From NCBI RefSeq assembly GCF_000687475.1, contig NC_057322.1, forward strand, positions 744,001-808,000: 64,000 bases of DNA, read 5' to 3'. Shown here one piece after another: positions 43,904 through 53,837 of this stretch (positions are counted from its first letter, which is position 1; each line of letters opens with the position of its first letter). Source of the DNA: Ustilaginoidea virens. Its lineage: Eukaryota > Ascomycota > Sordariomycetes > Hypocreales > Clavicipitaceae. The notes under the pieces are model-generated. The model ran no database searches, had not been told where the DNA came from, and saw only the letters and a program-made list of their open reading frames with translations. The position numbers and the translations under genes were made by a program.

Positions 43904-46900
43904 CTAAAACGTCTCGCATCGGTCCATTGTTCCCTTAAGGTCCCGTCCCGTCTCTGCGGCTCGCTCTGCATGGGCCGCTTCCGCGGCCGCTGCATCCTGC
44001 CAGGAATCACCGCCGGTCCGCATCACCAGCCCCGTCGTCAGGGCGTCCCCGAAATACCGCTCCCGGCGAGTGCTCCTGCGCTCGCTGCCCTCCAGAGCCG
44101 AGTACGCGCTCCTCGTGCTGCGCATGCGCTTCCGTGCTGCTGCTGCGGCGGCGGCGGCCTCCGCCTCGGCCCCCTGGATCCCTTGGCCGAGGAGGCTGCC
44201 GCTCCGCCTGAGTCGCTGCTGCATGAGGTGCTGCTCAAAGGCGACGATGCTGCGGACCCAGGGCGCCACGTCGACGACAATCAGCTGCATCGTGCGGTCA
44301 AAGACCGACGGGTCTAGGTGCGACGTCGGCTGGGCCTTGGGCGCCGCGGCGATGGCATCAAACGCGTGCGCCACGTCCGTTCTCGTCACCCGCTTGGCCG
44401 AGCTGCCAAACGAGGCGTCGAGCTCGTGCACGGCTGCTGGCTCGTCCACGGGGCCCAAGACCGCTGCTCGCCCGTCGTCTGGCGCCGAGGGCAGCCAGGA
44501 CTGCAGGTCGTCGTGCAGCTGCGCCCGGGCGTGCGACTTGATTGCCGCCGAGACGGCGTTGCCGCAGCTGCCGTGGCGGCATGGCTCGTCTGCGTTCAGC
44601 AGAGTCCGCCCGACTATGAAGTCGTCCCTTGCCCCGAGGGCGAGGTCGGGAAGGGTCGGGTCCGTCTGCTCCTGCAGCTGCGTCGCCAAGCTGCCGCCGG
44701 CGCAGAGGTCCGCGTCGCTCTGCGTCCGGTAAAACTTGTCGAGGGCTCCCAGCGCCGCGAGGCGTGCGTCGCACGTGCTGGCGGTAGTCTCCAAGTCTTG
44801 GGCGAGCGAAGCCATTCCGTCGGACCGAGACCAGTCGCCCATGTCGACTTGCCAGAAATTCCAGGCCTGCTGCAGGGCTTCGACCTCTCGGTCGTGACGG
44901 TTGCTTTCCGCCATGACGGCATCCCGGCCGGTCCATCCCATACCGCGCTGGTACGTGTCTTCGCTGACGACTCTGACAACGTCGCCTCGCTCGTCGACGT
45001 CGCACCCCCGCGGCCACCGCGAGTAGAACCAGTCGAAGCCGCCTCTTCGGTCTCCCACGCCGATCTGACACCAAAAGTTGAGCTCGGAAATGGTGGCTCT
45101 CAGATCGTGGTGCCGGGATCGGTACAGAGACTCGACGGCGCGTCTCTGCAAGACGTGGCCTTCGTTGGCGGCCACGAGCAGGCAAAGGTCCACCGCTGAC
45201 GGCAACGGGGCTTCCAAAAAGCGGAAGATGCCGTGAAGGTGCAGGCTCTGAAGCGGGATCAGACTCTCGTCGTTGCATGTGATGATAAAGGGGCGCCTGG
45301 ACTGGTTCATCATCCCCATGAGTGTCGCCCAGAATTGCTTGTCCTCTTCGTACAGAATGTCTGCTTCTTCAATGAGAATGAGCGACTGCTTTTGCGCCTT
45401 GGGTGGTGGTGGTGGTGGTGATGTTGTTGTTTTCTTCAGCTGACGAGCTGGCTTTGTGCGCTTGGTCGCTGCGTTGTTCTTCAGGAACGCAGTCATGAAT
45501 CCTTGTTTTCCAGACGTTGGCTCCTTGCCCTTTGGCTTGTTCGTTTCCCCATCACCGTGCAACTGCCGGGCTCGGTGCTGTTGCACGAGATGATTTCGCG
45601 TCATGTCGCCCACTTTTTCGACAACGTCCTTGCCGCTTCGCCGACTGCTCGAGTTGATTTCAAAGATTTCGAAACCCAGCTCCCTGGCCACTGCGTACAC
45701 GGTGGCGGTTTTACCGCACCCATGTGGTCCACTGATGACGATGGTGTTCCTCAGTCGAGCTGGCTCTTTAAATCGGGCACTGCCTGATCGGACCACGGAT
45801 TTCCTCGATTGCCAGAAATCAGCATCCTCTCCATCCTCTCCAGACACGTCCTCAAACTCGCTGCCTTCATCGTCCGTATCGACTATAAAGTCGTCCAATT
45901 TGCTCTTCTTTCTCTTCTTTCTCTTCGGCACCTCATCGGAACTTGACCTGCCTCTGTCGCCAGCCCCGTCTCCGCAGCCAGTCCCGACTGACTGGACTTT
46001 CATCGCCTCCAGCCAATCCTTGATATGGAGCACGTCGCTGCGTTTTTGCATCACTTCACCTGATGACACCGGCGCATATTTTTGATTCCAGGCTAAGCCT
46101 TCGCAAGTTGACCTATCGTATGCCGAAAGCTGTTTTGCCAGGGAGAGGTAGTGTCGGCTGACTGATGGATGTGCTGCTGCCGGTGCCGGGCCGGCTAGTT
46201 CATCCTGACCAAAATCTTCCTCCCCGGCCAAAGCCAAAGGTGACGTTACCGTGAGCTGCGGTCGTATTCGATGCTGAAGCTTTGGCCCAGTCTCGAAATG
46301 TTTTCCGGGAATGCGAAGTTCTGGCGGTACGGGAGCATCCCGGTCATCGTTCTGCCGCGAGCAACTCCTTAATGCATCGATATCAAGACAATCAAGAACT
46401 GTCGTCAAAACTGATTCGCTAGCCGCAACTGCAGTGGCCTGCCCCTTGGATTTCCTACAAGTCTCTAGTTCAGGCTGCTGGTTTGGGCTAGAGGAGACAC
46501 CGGGGCCGTCACCCCGAACGTGGGACATTCCCCTGGGCGGCCACATTGGATGCTGGGAACCGGGCACTCTGGTACCCGTCGTAGACACGATCCCAATCTT
46601 TGGCATTCTATCCGCTCTCTCTGATAAAAACAGATTCCTCGGCTTCCTTGGAGACACCGGTGTTGCCATGAAAACCGAATTCTTTGGAGCTGGAGACTTT
46701 GCCACCGAAGCTGTAAGCTGGGGTGTTGATGACAGAGACCTGGCCTTGCTGGTGAAGAAGGGATGCGTAGTTTTCGTGGTTGATGGAGTGGCTGTATCGT
46801 CAATGAAAGGTTGGTTTCGGGATGAGCGTCGCTTTCTCGATCTTGTGGGAATTCGCAAGTCTCCGTTCAGGATCTGACAAATCATTTCTCCAACGCGTCT

Positions 46901-47620
46901 CCGGCTAGCAACGTCTTGCCCATATTTGATACACACGACAAATGACGCCTTGGTTTTCTGTTTTGCCTTGGGCGGTGATCCTAGGGTCCCGGTTTTTGTA
47001 TTGAGTTTCAGCAGCTTTGCACTCCTTGGTTGAACACGGGCAAGTGTATCGATCGATGCGGAGTGTATCTCGACCTGGGTGTCCGCGGGAGAAGGGCTCG
47101 AATAATTGTCTGTTGAATTCAACGACGGCGGAGGGTTGCATGTCGGTACTGACGATGATTCGGCAGGCCCAGTCACGGAAAAAATCGGAGCTAGCGGTAT
47201 GAACTTGGATGTGGTAGGGTCTGGCTGGCCTTCGGGGAGATCTGGTTCGCTACCATCTTGACCACCAACTTGAAGAGATGCCTTCTTCGCAGCATGGCGG
47301 GAAGAGGCACGAGACGATTTCTGCCTTTTTGTAGGGGGCTCGATGCCTTTGGTCCCAGGCTGATGGACGGCCGCCGTGGCCTCGGCCCTGCATTTATCGG
47401 CCAGATGAGGTTGAGCAGCAGGGACGTTGACTATATCCAGTGCTTCTTTGACGAAGAATGGATGTAGCTTCTGGGATGGTGGCTCGCCGATGCCACTCTG
47501 GCCCATCTTTTCGATTAAAATCGGTCCCATCCGGCGTGCGGCAGCCTTCGTGTCCAGCTTGTTGAGGATCAACCGGTCACAAGGGGAGCTTGAGGTCAAG
47601 CAGTGTTGGGTCCGGTTCAT
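43904..47620 (-). CDS. ELG1: Elg1 / ATAD5-like PCNA unloader (RFC-like AAA+ ATPase)
   Basis: A single exon encodes 1238 residues. Elg1 replaces Rfc1 in an alternative clamp-loader complex with Rfc2-5 and unloads PCNA, limiting genome instability and telomere lengthening. The N-terminal half is Ser/Pro-rich, with HPFF motifs (KLHPFF, THPFF) and the segment LKLNTKTGTLGSPPKAKQKTK. The AAA+ module (residues about 525-860) starts at LAWNQKYAPVSSGEVM. Its Walker A is GPHGCGKTA near residue 631, and its Walker B-like LILIEEAD is near residue 748, with Glu-Glu where many AAA+ proteins have Asp-Glu. Later segments are RPFIITCNDESLIPL and SRHHDLRATISELNFWCQIG. Poly-Pro and poly-Ala stretches occur. Rfc1 and Ctf18 are less likely because the BRCT of Rfc1 is absent and the N-terminus fits Elg1. 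Confidence 0.88.
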   Translation of the reverse strand: MNRTQHCLTSSSPCDRLILNKLDTKAAARRMGPILIEKMGQSGIGEPPSQKLHPFFVKEALDIVNVPAAQPHLADKCRAEATAAVHQPGTKGIEPPTKRQKSSRASSRHAAKKASLQVGGQDGSEPDLPEGQPDPTTSKFIPLAPIFSVTGPAESSSVPTCNPPPSLNSTDNYSSPSPADTQVEIHSASIDTLARVQPRSAKLLKLNTKTGTLGSPPKAKQKTKASFVVCIKYGQDVASRRRVGEMICQILNGDLRIPTRSRKRRSSRNQPFIDDTATPSTTKTTHPFFTSKARSLSSTPQLTASVAKSPAPKNSVFMATPVSPRKPRNLFLSERADRMPKIGIVSTTGTRVPGSQHPMWPPRGMSHVRGDGPGVSSSPNQQPELETCRKSKGQATAVAASESVLTTVLDCLDIDALRSCSRQNDDRDAPVPPELRIPGKHFETGPKLQHRIRPQLTVTSPLALAGEEDFGQDELAGPAPAAAHPSVSRHYLSLAKQLSAYDRSTCEGLAWNQKYAPVSSGEVMQKRSDVLHIKDWLEAMKVQSVGTGCGDGAGDRGRSSSDEVPKRKKRKKSKLDDFIVDTDDEGSEFEDVSGEDGEDADFWQSRKSVVRSGSARFKEPARLRNTIVISGPHGCGKTATVYAVARELGFEIFEINSSSRRSGKDVVEKVGDMTRNHLVQQHRARQLHGDGETNKPKGKEPTSGKQGFMTAFLKNNAATKRTKPARQLKKTTTSPPPPPPKAQKQSLILIEEADILYEEDKQFWATLMGMMNQSRRPFIITCNDESLIPLQSLHLHGIFRFLEAPLPSAVDLCLLVAANEGHVLQRRAVESLYRSRHHDLRATISELNFWCQIGVGDRRGGFDWFYSRWPRGCDVDERGDVVRVVSEDTYQRGMGWTGRDAVMAESNRHDREVEALQQAWNFWQVDMGDWSRSDGMASLAQDLETTASTCDARLAALGALDKFYRTQSDADLCAGGSLATQLQEQTDPTLPDLALGARDDFIVGRTLLNADEPCRHGSCGNAVSAAIKSHARAQLHDDLQSWLPSAPDDGRAAVLGPVDEPAAVHELDASFGSSAKRVTRTDVAHAFDAIAAAPKAQPTSHLDPSVFDRTMQLIVVDVAPWVRSIVAFEQHLMQQRLRRSGSLLGQGIQGAEAEAAAAAAAARKRMRSTRSAYSALEGSERRSTRRERYFGDALTTGLVMRTGGDSWQDAAAAEAAHAERAAETGRDLKGTMDRCETF

Positions 47621-48109
47621 GCCTTGTTACTTGTGATGAAGCATGACGACCATTTCGTGCCAAACTCAGCTGAGCCGTTAACTGATCATATCTGAGTGGC
47701 TAATGTCGAAATTTGATCGTGTCAGTGTTGAGCAGCCCGGCAATTGTGGCGATGGAAGTGTCAAGGATATCGAAGGGGACAAGACGTGGGCGTCAACGCG
47801 TTTCTGAGCGAAGACGCGCTCTGCTCGCCTCACTAGCCACTTTAAAATTGGCCCTGCTTGACCTGGACGGTGGGGTCTGTCTATTGAGTCTTTCCGGACG
47901 CACCCCACCACTGGGGCCTCGCCATCCGCCTATGGGCTGGCAGCTTGTAGCTTACACCGCCCGGAATATCCCATTGGCCCGCTAACCCGTAATTTTTTTT
48001 TTCTTCTGCTTGAACTGGCGGCACCAAAAACAGCAGAACCCAGCGTCGCTAATCCGGCCAAAACTCCTCGCACCGTCGGTAGAGAGCTGTTTAGCAGCGA
48101 GAGTTCCCA
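47621..48109. promoter_or_regulatory. Divergent intergenic region ELG1 / UTP8-like
   Basis: These 489 bases lie between opposed start codons. They include a T-run at 47993-48003. No other gene is visible. Confidence 0.55.
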
Positions 48110-50929
48110 ATGGCGGCCGAATACAGGATCCATCGGCCGTACGTGCTGGCGTCGCTGCCTCGTCCTCTTGATCACACCGATGGTCGGATTGTTGCTCGCG
48201 AGGTCTACAGCCTGAGAGACGGGCGAAAGAAAAAGAAGCGTATGGAGCTGGCGGTTGGCGTTGACGGAGAAACGGCAAGCATTTACGACGTAAGTCATTT
48301 GCTTCAAAGTTACCTGGCATATGCCGACGAGAGGGCAAAAGAAAAACAAAAGAAAAAAAGAAAAATTGACACTTGCCGTCAGATTCCTGGGTCGCGGCAC
48401 ATTACCTCTTATCCGATTCCGCCGCAAGAATCCTTCACCTGTCCACCCTATTCGATAAGAATACGGCGCTCGAATAGTGATGAAGTCTATCGCTATACCT
48501 ATATCGCCACGAAAGATGCGAGATTGTGCAAAGTCACGCTTTTCAAGGACGTGGTTTGCGGGGATGGAAAAACTACGTCTACGAGTACCTCGCAGACGTT
48601 GCAGTCGTCTCCAGTTCGTCACATTGCTGCTGCCTCTACCTCGGCCTCGGGCCCTGGAGATGTTGTGCTCATCTGCGAAGACGGTCAGATAACCTACCTG
48701 TCGGGGGAGAACTTGGCGTTGCAATGGTCGGCTCCGTCCAGATCCACCGTGCAGGATGTAGTTGCCCAGGGCATCGAGACTTTCGCTGTGGAGTATGCTT
48801 CTTCTGGAGGTGTGAGCGACTTTAGAGACGGTATTTTCAAATCCAGACCCGAAGTCTTTAGTGCTTTGCCAAGGGATCTCGACTCTTATCCGTCCATGAT
48901 CTTCCTCATCGTCAAAAGCGTTGCCAAAGGACAAGTAGCGCGTCATGCACTGGTTTTGGCAGCCATGGAAGGATTGTCCGCCGTCACATCGAATCTTCAG
49001 AAACTGATCCCGTTGGACATTAGTCCGCTCAAAAACGACTTTATTTCAAAAGATGGCAAGCCTGTCTATCACGTGGATGTTCAATCTGGGCATCTCATGG
49101 AGCTAGTGGATGGACGTCTCAGCTCTTACGACATTACTGGTGCCGTCCCCAAAAGAAAATCCGCCATTCAACTAGAAGATGCCAACTCGTTTACGTGTCT
49201 CTCACGGCCGTTTTTACTGTCCGCGTCAAGCTCGGCTCTGGTCTTGTACAACCACCAGTACCGCTCCATTCATGCAAAGGCTGGGCTTGACTTGTCCGAA
49301 CTACCAATTGACGGTCAGCAAGCTCGATGCTGCCAGCTAATTACTCACCTCCGCAGCCAAGATCTTGTCGTTGCACTCATAGACGACGTTTTGGTCTCCA
49401 TCCATGTTGAACCACCCAGCAGCCACGGCAAACGATGTAAAAGAGGCCTTTTGATCGACTCCATCGGGAGAGGTACATCAAGTCAGTTTCCAGAAAAGAA
49501 GCTCAAGACCAGCTCAGGGTCCGCGGAGTTCTCTCGGCTATTACCCGGTACCATGACTGATGCATACATGGCCAAGTATCAGGCCGATGTGAAGAGGGCC
49601 GACGACTTGCTCTCCAAGAACGATTTGAGGAAGTGGGAGACCTTTTTGAGGCGAAAATTTGGCCTGGGCATCCGCAAAGAGGCGGCCACGACGATGGAAG
49701 AAAAAGGCACTGAAGAGGCCGTTCAAGAACCACCGGAGTGGGAGTGGGCAAAGCAGCCTGGATCTTACCCAGTGGCGGATCGCCGATGGGTTCTTTACGC
49801 AATCGGCAGAGCCTTTGCTGTAGAAGCATCCGCCTCTGAAGATTCAAAGTCTGAGCTGCGCCTGATTATGCCGGACAGCAACGTGGCAACGTATCTCGTG
49901 GTAGCAGGCCACTTGACCATTTCGAACTTGACATCCGTGTTCCGCGATGAGTTGACAGGGCGGGACGTCTCCGACACTCCAGCCTTGGCTCGCAATTTGA
50001 TTGATGGTCTGACGGATGCCGACCCGTCCATGACTTTGCTTCTCAACTACCTTCAAGCCACCAAACTCGGGGAAGTGGAGCTCTTGCTTGCCATCAGAAG
50101 TCTCATGTCGAGCATGGATCTTTTGCCAGACACAAACAAGCTGAACAAGATGAAGCTCCTGGCGGATGACGCTCATGATCAAAAGGAGATTGACTCGCAG
50201 GAGATGGATCTGGACGACCTCGAGAGGGACATTGCCCTTACGGAGCATTATCTGGGCGACGATTCCAGCATTCGCTCCCGAGGATTGACACTGGCCTTCG
50301 CAAAGCTCTGGCGCGTGCCGGCCATTGCGACTGTCAAAGCACTACGAGCCACGATCCGCACGGACGAGCTATTGGCGTTTATTTACCTGCTCCGGGTAGA
50401 GCTTGTCCGCGGGTCATGGACCTCTCTCTACATTGACCAGACCGGCTTGGAGTCGGAGGATGACGACCCCCCTCCGGATGGTGTGATTACTCTCATTGCA
50501 GACTTGCTCGGGCGCTGCGTGGATGCTATGGGGGCGGGTGGCTGGCTCCTCAACGACGCCATGTCGTGGGCAGACGGAGCGGAAGCAAGTGATTTTCTGA
50601 CGGCGTTGAAGCTCGAGGTTGCTGCTGCGCTCGAAGGAATCGAGGAAGCTGTCTACCTCAGCGGCATTGTCGGGGAGGCGGCGAGGTTCGGACTCACGGT
50701 GGAGAAGAACTCGGCAGCGCGACAGCCGTGGCATCCAAACAAAGCCAACACGCTGCGGGTGGAAAGCAGGGAATCCCGGCTTTTGCCGCTCGGCCTGAAA
50801 GCCAAGCTGATGCCCACGAGACAGAAGGTGGTGTCCGGTGGCGAGGTTGTCCGCCGCAACGCGCGAGAGACTGGACATTTGATCAGCCAAAAGGTCGAAG
50901 TCTATTCACTGGAAAGGCTAGCGGTTTAG
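48110..50929 (+). CDS. Utp8-like small-subunit processome protein
   Basis: Two exons, 48110-48289 and 48383-50929, give 908 residues. The N-terminal half resembles the Utp8 beta-propeller family (t-UTP subcomplex, nucleolar 18S rRNA processing; yeast Utp8 also acts in tRNA export). Family-like stretches are IHRPYVLASLPRPLDHTDGR, ELAVGVDGETASIYD joined to IPGSRHITSYPIPPQESFTC, and VLICEDGQITYLSGENLALQW. The C-terminal half is helical. The 93-nt intron (GTAAGTC to CGTCAG, with TTGACACTTG before the acceptor) has no stop and a length divisible by three, so an unspliced frame of 939 residues also exists. Removing it brings the conserved IYD and IPGSR together, which is why I call it an intron. 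The gene is divergent from ELG1. Confidence 0.78.
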   Translation: MAAEYRIHRPYVLASLPRPLDHTDGRIVAREVYSLRDGRKKKKRMELAVGVDGETASIYDVSHLLQSYLAYADERAKEKQKKKRKIDTCRQIPGSRHITSYPIPPQESFTCPPYSIRIRRSNSDEVYRYTYIATKDARLCKVTLFKDVVCGDGKTTSTSTSQTLQSSPVRHIAAASTSASGPGDVVLICEDGQITYLSGENLALQWSAPSRSTVQDVVAQGIETFAVEYASSGGVSDFRDGIFKSRPEVFSALPRDLDSYPSMIFLIVKSVAKGQVARHALVLAAMEGLSAVTSNLQKLIPLDISPLKNDFISKDGKPVYHVDVQSGHLMELVDGRLSSYDITGAVPKRKSAIQLEDANSFTCLSRPFLLSASSSALVLYNHQYRSIHAKAGLDLSELPIDGQQARCCQLITHLRSQDLVVALIDDVLVSIHVEPPSSHGKRCKRGLLIDSIGRGTSSQFPEKKLKTSSGSAEFSRLLPGTMTDAYMAKYQADVKRADDLLSKNDLRKWETFLRRKFGLGIRKEAATTMEEKGTEEAVQEPPEWEWAKQPGSYPVADRRWVLYAIGRAFAVEASASEDSKSELRLIMPDSNVATYLVVAGHLTISNLTSVFRDELTGRDVSDTPALARNLIDGLTDADPSMTLLLNYLQATKLGEVELLLAIRSLMSSMDLLPDTNKLNKMKLLADDAHDQKEIDSQEMDLDDLERDIALTEHYLGDDSSIRSRGLTLAFAKLWRVPAIATVKALRATIRTDELLAFIYLLRVELVRGSWTSLYIDQTGLESEDDDPPPDGVITLIADLLGRCVDAMGAGGWLLNDAMSWADGAEASDFLTALKLEVAAALEGIEEAVYLSGIVGEAARFGLTVEKNSAARQPWHPNKANTLRVESRESRLLPLGLKAKLMPTRQKVVSGGEVVRRNARETGHLISQKVEVYSLERLAV

Positions 50930-50978
50930 GCAGTCACACGCGGGAAGCGACATGACTTTTTGGAGCGTTGTTCGGAAA

Positions 50979-50997
50979 GGGGGGGGGGGGGGGGGGG
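50979..50997. repeat. Poly(G) tract
   Basis: A run of 19 G lies 50 nt downstream of the UTP8-like stop codon. Confidence 0.95.
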
Positions 50998-51415
50998 AGC
51001 GAACTGTGCGGCTGAGAGTCGCGTATGCATGGGGTGGATATTGGCTTGGAGGATAAACGTCCATCTACGGAGTGGCTATTGGTTTTACGATATTTGTTCT
51101 TGTTTATGTGGAGATGTGTTGTATGGGGGATACAAACACCCTGTGGTGGCGTTTTACGGCAGTTGATAATGGATTTTTGTTATGCAGACTCTTTGATCGT
51201 TGGTGGCAGGGGGTAGGCTGGGGATGGCTAGTAGCTACGGGGACGTGTCACTGACGTTGAGTAGATACTTGGTACATAGTCAACTTGTTCATGATTCAAC
51301 GGTTGGTGGAAACAAGCCCCCTTTGTAGCTGACGAAGCCCAGCAACCGGCCATATCGAATGATGAGGGGAGACTGGACGTGACAAAGGTCGGGGCGGGAT
51401 GCACTCAACAAGGCG

Positions 51416-51417
<2 letters not shown>

Positions 51418-51450
<33 letters not shown>
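51418..51450. repeat. (GCA)n microsatellite
   Basis: About eleven uninterrupted GCA units. Confidence 0.95.
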
Positions 51451-51451
<1 letters not shown>

Positions 51452-53506
51452 TGGGGGAGGGGGCGCCAGAGAAGAGGCTGATCTGCAGGTGCTGATGATG
51501 CTGACGTGACGTCCGGGTCGGGCGTGCTACTGGCCCCTCGCCACGTTGCAAAGTAAATATTGACTGTACCGACCTTGAGGCCTAGCTGTTGCCGAGCTTG
51601 CATAGAACCGACTCCGCAGGCTGAACCGGAATACCTGCTTGCTTCGGGCAGCAAGCTGCGAGCTGCCACCCTCAACTTTTTGACTCAGTCGCCCGGCCCG
51701 TAGCACCTGCCGCCGCGCAAGAACAAAAGTCCGAATGGGGGAGAGGGGCAAAAGCCCCAAGTCTGACCTTGCAGACAGCCTCGGCTGGGCAGGCTCCAAG
51801 ATATTGACTGACCCAAGCCGAGCCGAGTCAAAAGCGACAAGTGGCTGTGGGCAGATGCTGGGTCCCCCCCCCTCCCCGCCCCTTTGAAAGCCTAAACTGC
51901 AGCCATCCTGGGGCGCGGCACCGGTGCGGTTCCGCGGACGCGATGGTGCCGCAAGCAGGGAGGTCGGATAAGCCTCCTTTTTGCAAGGGCGGGCGCAGGG
52001 AAACCAAAGCCAATCGAATTCCTGTCTGGCTGGAGCAGTGAGGAGACTCGAGGGGGGGGGGACTAGCCTGCCCAGGGGGAGGCGATTCGCAGGATGTTTG
52101 ACGGTGGACCAGACGCCTAGTAGTGCGTGCGAGCCATGCCGCATGTGGTGTTTCCGTACTCTGTACGTGCAGCCGCATCGTCCGTCATGTGGAGTGCAGG
52201 ACCGCCGCGGTGCAGGTGGGATTTAAAATTGAGACGGTGTCGGTTGAGCCGGGGTCAACCCAGACGGCACAGCCCCAAGCATGCCGGCTGGCGTCTGGGG
52301 CCGTATCTCTCTCTGGCAGTTACGAGAAGCTGGGGGCAGCGGACTGGAGCGAGGAGCGAGGAGCGAGGAGCGAGGACTGGCCTCGGCGGGGATTTGCATC
52401 GCCTGGGAAGCTGGAAAGTTGAAAAGCAAAGTCAAAAAACGCAGTTGACACGGAGGGAAGGAGCAAGTGTCATCATCATGGAGCTGGTGCTGGTGCTTGC
52501 TTGCTTGCTTTGCTAGGCCTGGGCAACTTGGGCTGGCGGGGAGAGATGGCGTCGGCTACCTGTACTTTTTACATGTACGTTTACATGCATGGCATGTTAC
52601 ATCGGTACCTAGATGTAGTAGGTTAGGTACCTGCTGGGCGCCGTTAGGAACCCGAGGCCGTGGGGGGCTCTCGCGACTCCAAGCACCAGACGCGAACTGG
52701 CACGGGCAAAACAGATGACAAGTCGGCCTGCTACGTCAGCGGCTGGGCTCAACCAGATCCATGCGCAGTCTGGAAGCGCGTTCGTTGCAGGGAGCAAAGA
52801 CGGGTGGCGGTGGGCGGCGGATTCTGGGCGGATTGCGCTGTGGACATGGAGGGATGGGATGGGATTGCAAGCGTCAATCTGTTGGAGGGAAGGGGAAGGC
52901 CGTGCTTGTTGTGGAGGGAGGCGTGCTTGTGATCCGATGAGGCTGGGGGGGCTAAGCCCAGCGCGGTATAGCGGCGGGCCACACGCCCTGCTCTGCTCGC
53001 ACTGGACATGCGGGTTCATGCCATGCTATGTTGTACGTACCGAGACTTGTGCTCCTCGCCATCAGCACCCACGCCGGCCAAGCACACGCGCGCGCACGCG
53101 CACACCACTTGGGCCCGAGGATTCAATCAATGCCGGCAAATGTCTCGTCTCACGCAAGCCAAAAGTCATCAAGGGAGCGGCGCAGCGGCGGCGCGGCGGC
53201 GGCAGCCTTGGCCTTGGGCTCCATGGCGCCGTGGTGCCTCGTGCCACCGCCACCAACCCCATCTCGCCTCGGGCACCAGCCAACACCAGCGACAGCGACA
53301 GCGACAGCGACGGAAGATCTGACCAAGCCTCGCCCGGGCCAAACTCTATTCTTTCTGTTCTTTACAACCTTCCATATTCATCCCATTGTTCAAACTTCCA
53401 ACTCGACTCTGTGCTATAACTCCACGTTCCCATCGCCGCTGGAAGTGGGGCCCGTCACGAGGCACACTGCCCTCCATATATCTGCTGACTTGCTCAAATA
53501 CCTACC

Positions 53507-53657
53507 TACATACATACCTACCTACCTACTGCTACTACTCCGTACTGCTGCTACTACTGCTACTACTACTACTGCTGCTGCTGCTACTACTGCTACTACT
53601 GCTACTACTACTACTGCTGCTGCTGCTACTACTGCTACTACTGCTACTACTACTACG
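53507..53657. repeat. CTG/CTA trinucleotide compound repeat
   Basis: Alternating blocks of CTA and CTG units contain an internal duplication of about 48 bp. It lies about 180 nt upstream of the ATG at 53838 and includes an exact TACTCCGTA at 53536-53544. Confidence 0.9.
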
Positions 53658-53837
53658 TAGGGAGGTAGGCGCGGCAGACGGGATCAATCTTGGACTGCAA
53701 CTTGGACCGCGGACGCAAACGCCGCTTCGCTTTGGGGCGGGCCAGGTTTACTTCCGCCAGCAGCCTGACCTGGAGAACAGCCGGGCGGGCCATCCGCATC
53801 AACCTCGTTTCCTCTCACGGCATCCATCGCGACAGCC

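Larger units (their letters stand above)
50930..53837. other. 2.9 kb without a convincing gene
   Basis: This lies between the UTP8-like stop and the next gene on the same strand. It contains a G-run of 19 (50979-50997), a GCA repeat (51418-51450), a GAGCGAG triplication near 52350 and the trinucleotide tract at 53507-53657. The distal part is the presumptive promoter and leader of the gene at 53838. Open frames here look like GC-rich chance frames. Confidence 0.5.

Noticed and set aside
44318..45199. Plus-strand frame of 293 codons
   Set aside because: It is antisense to ELG1 and lacks any recognisable features.
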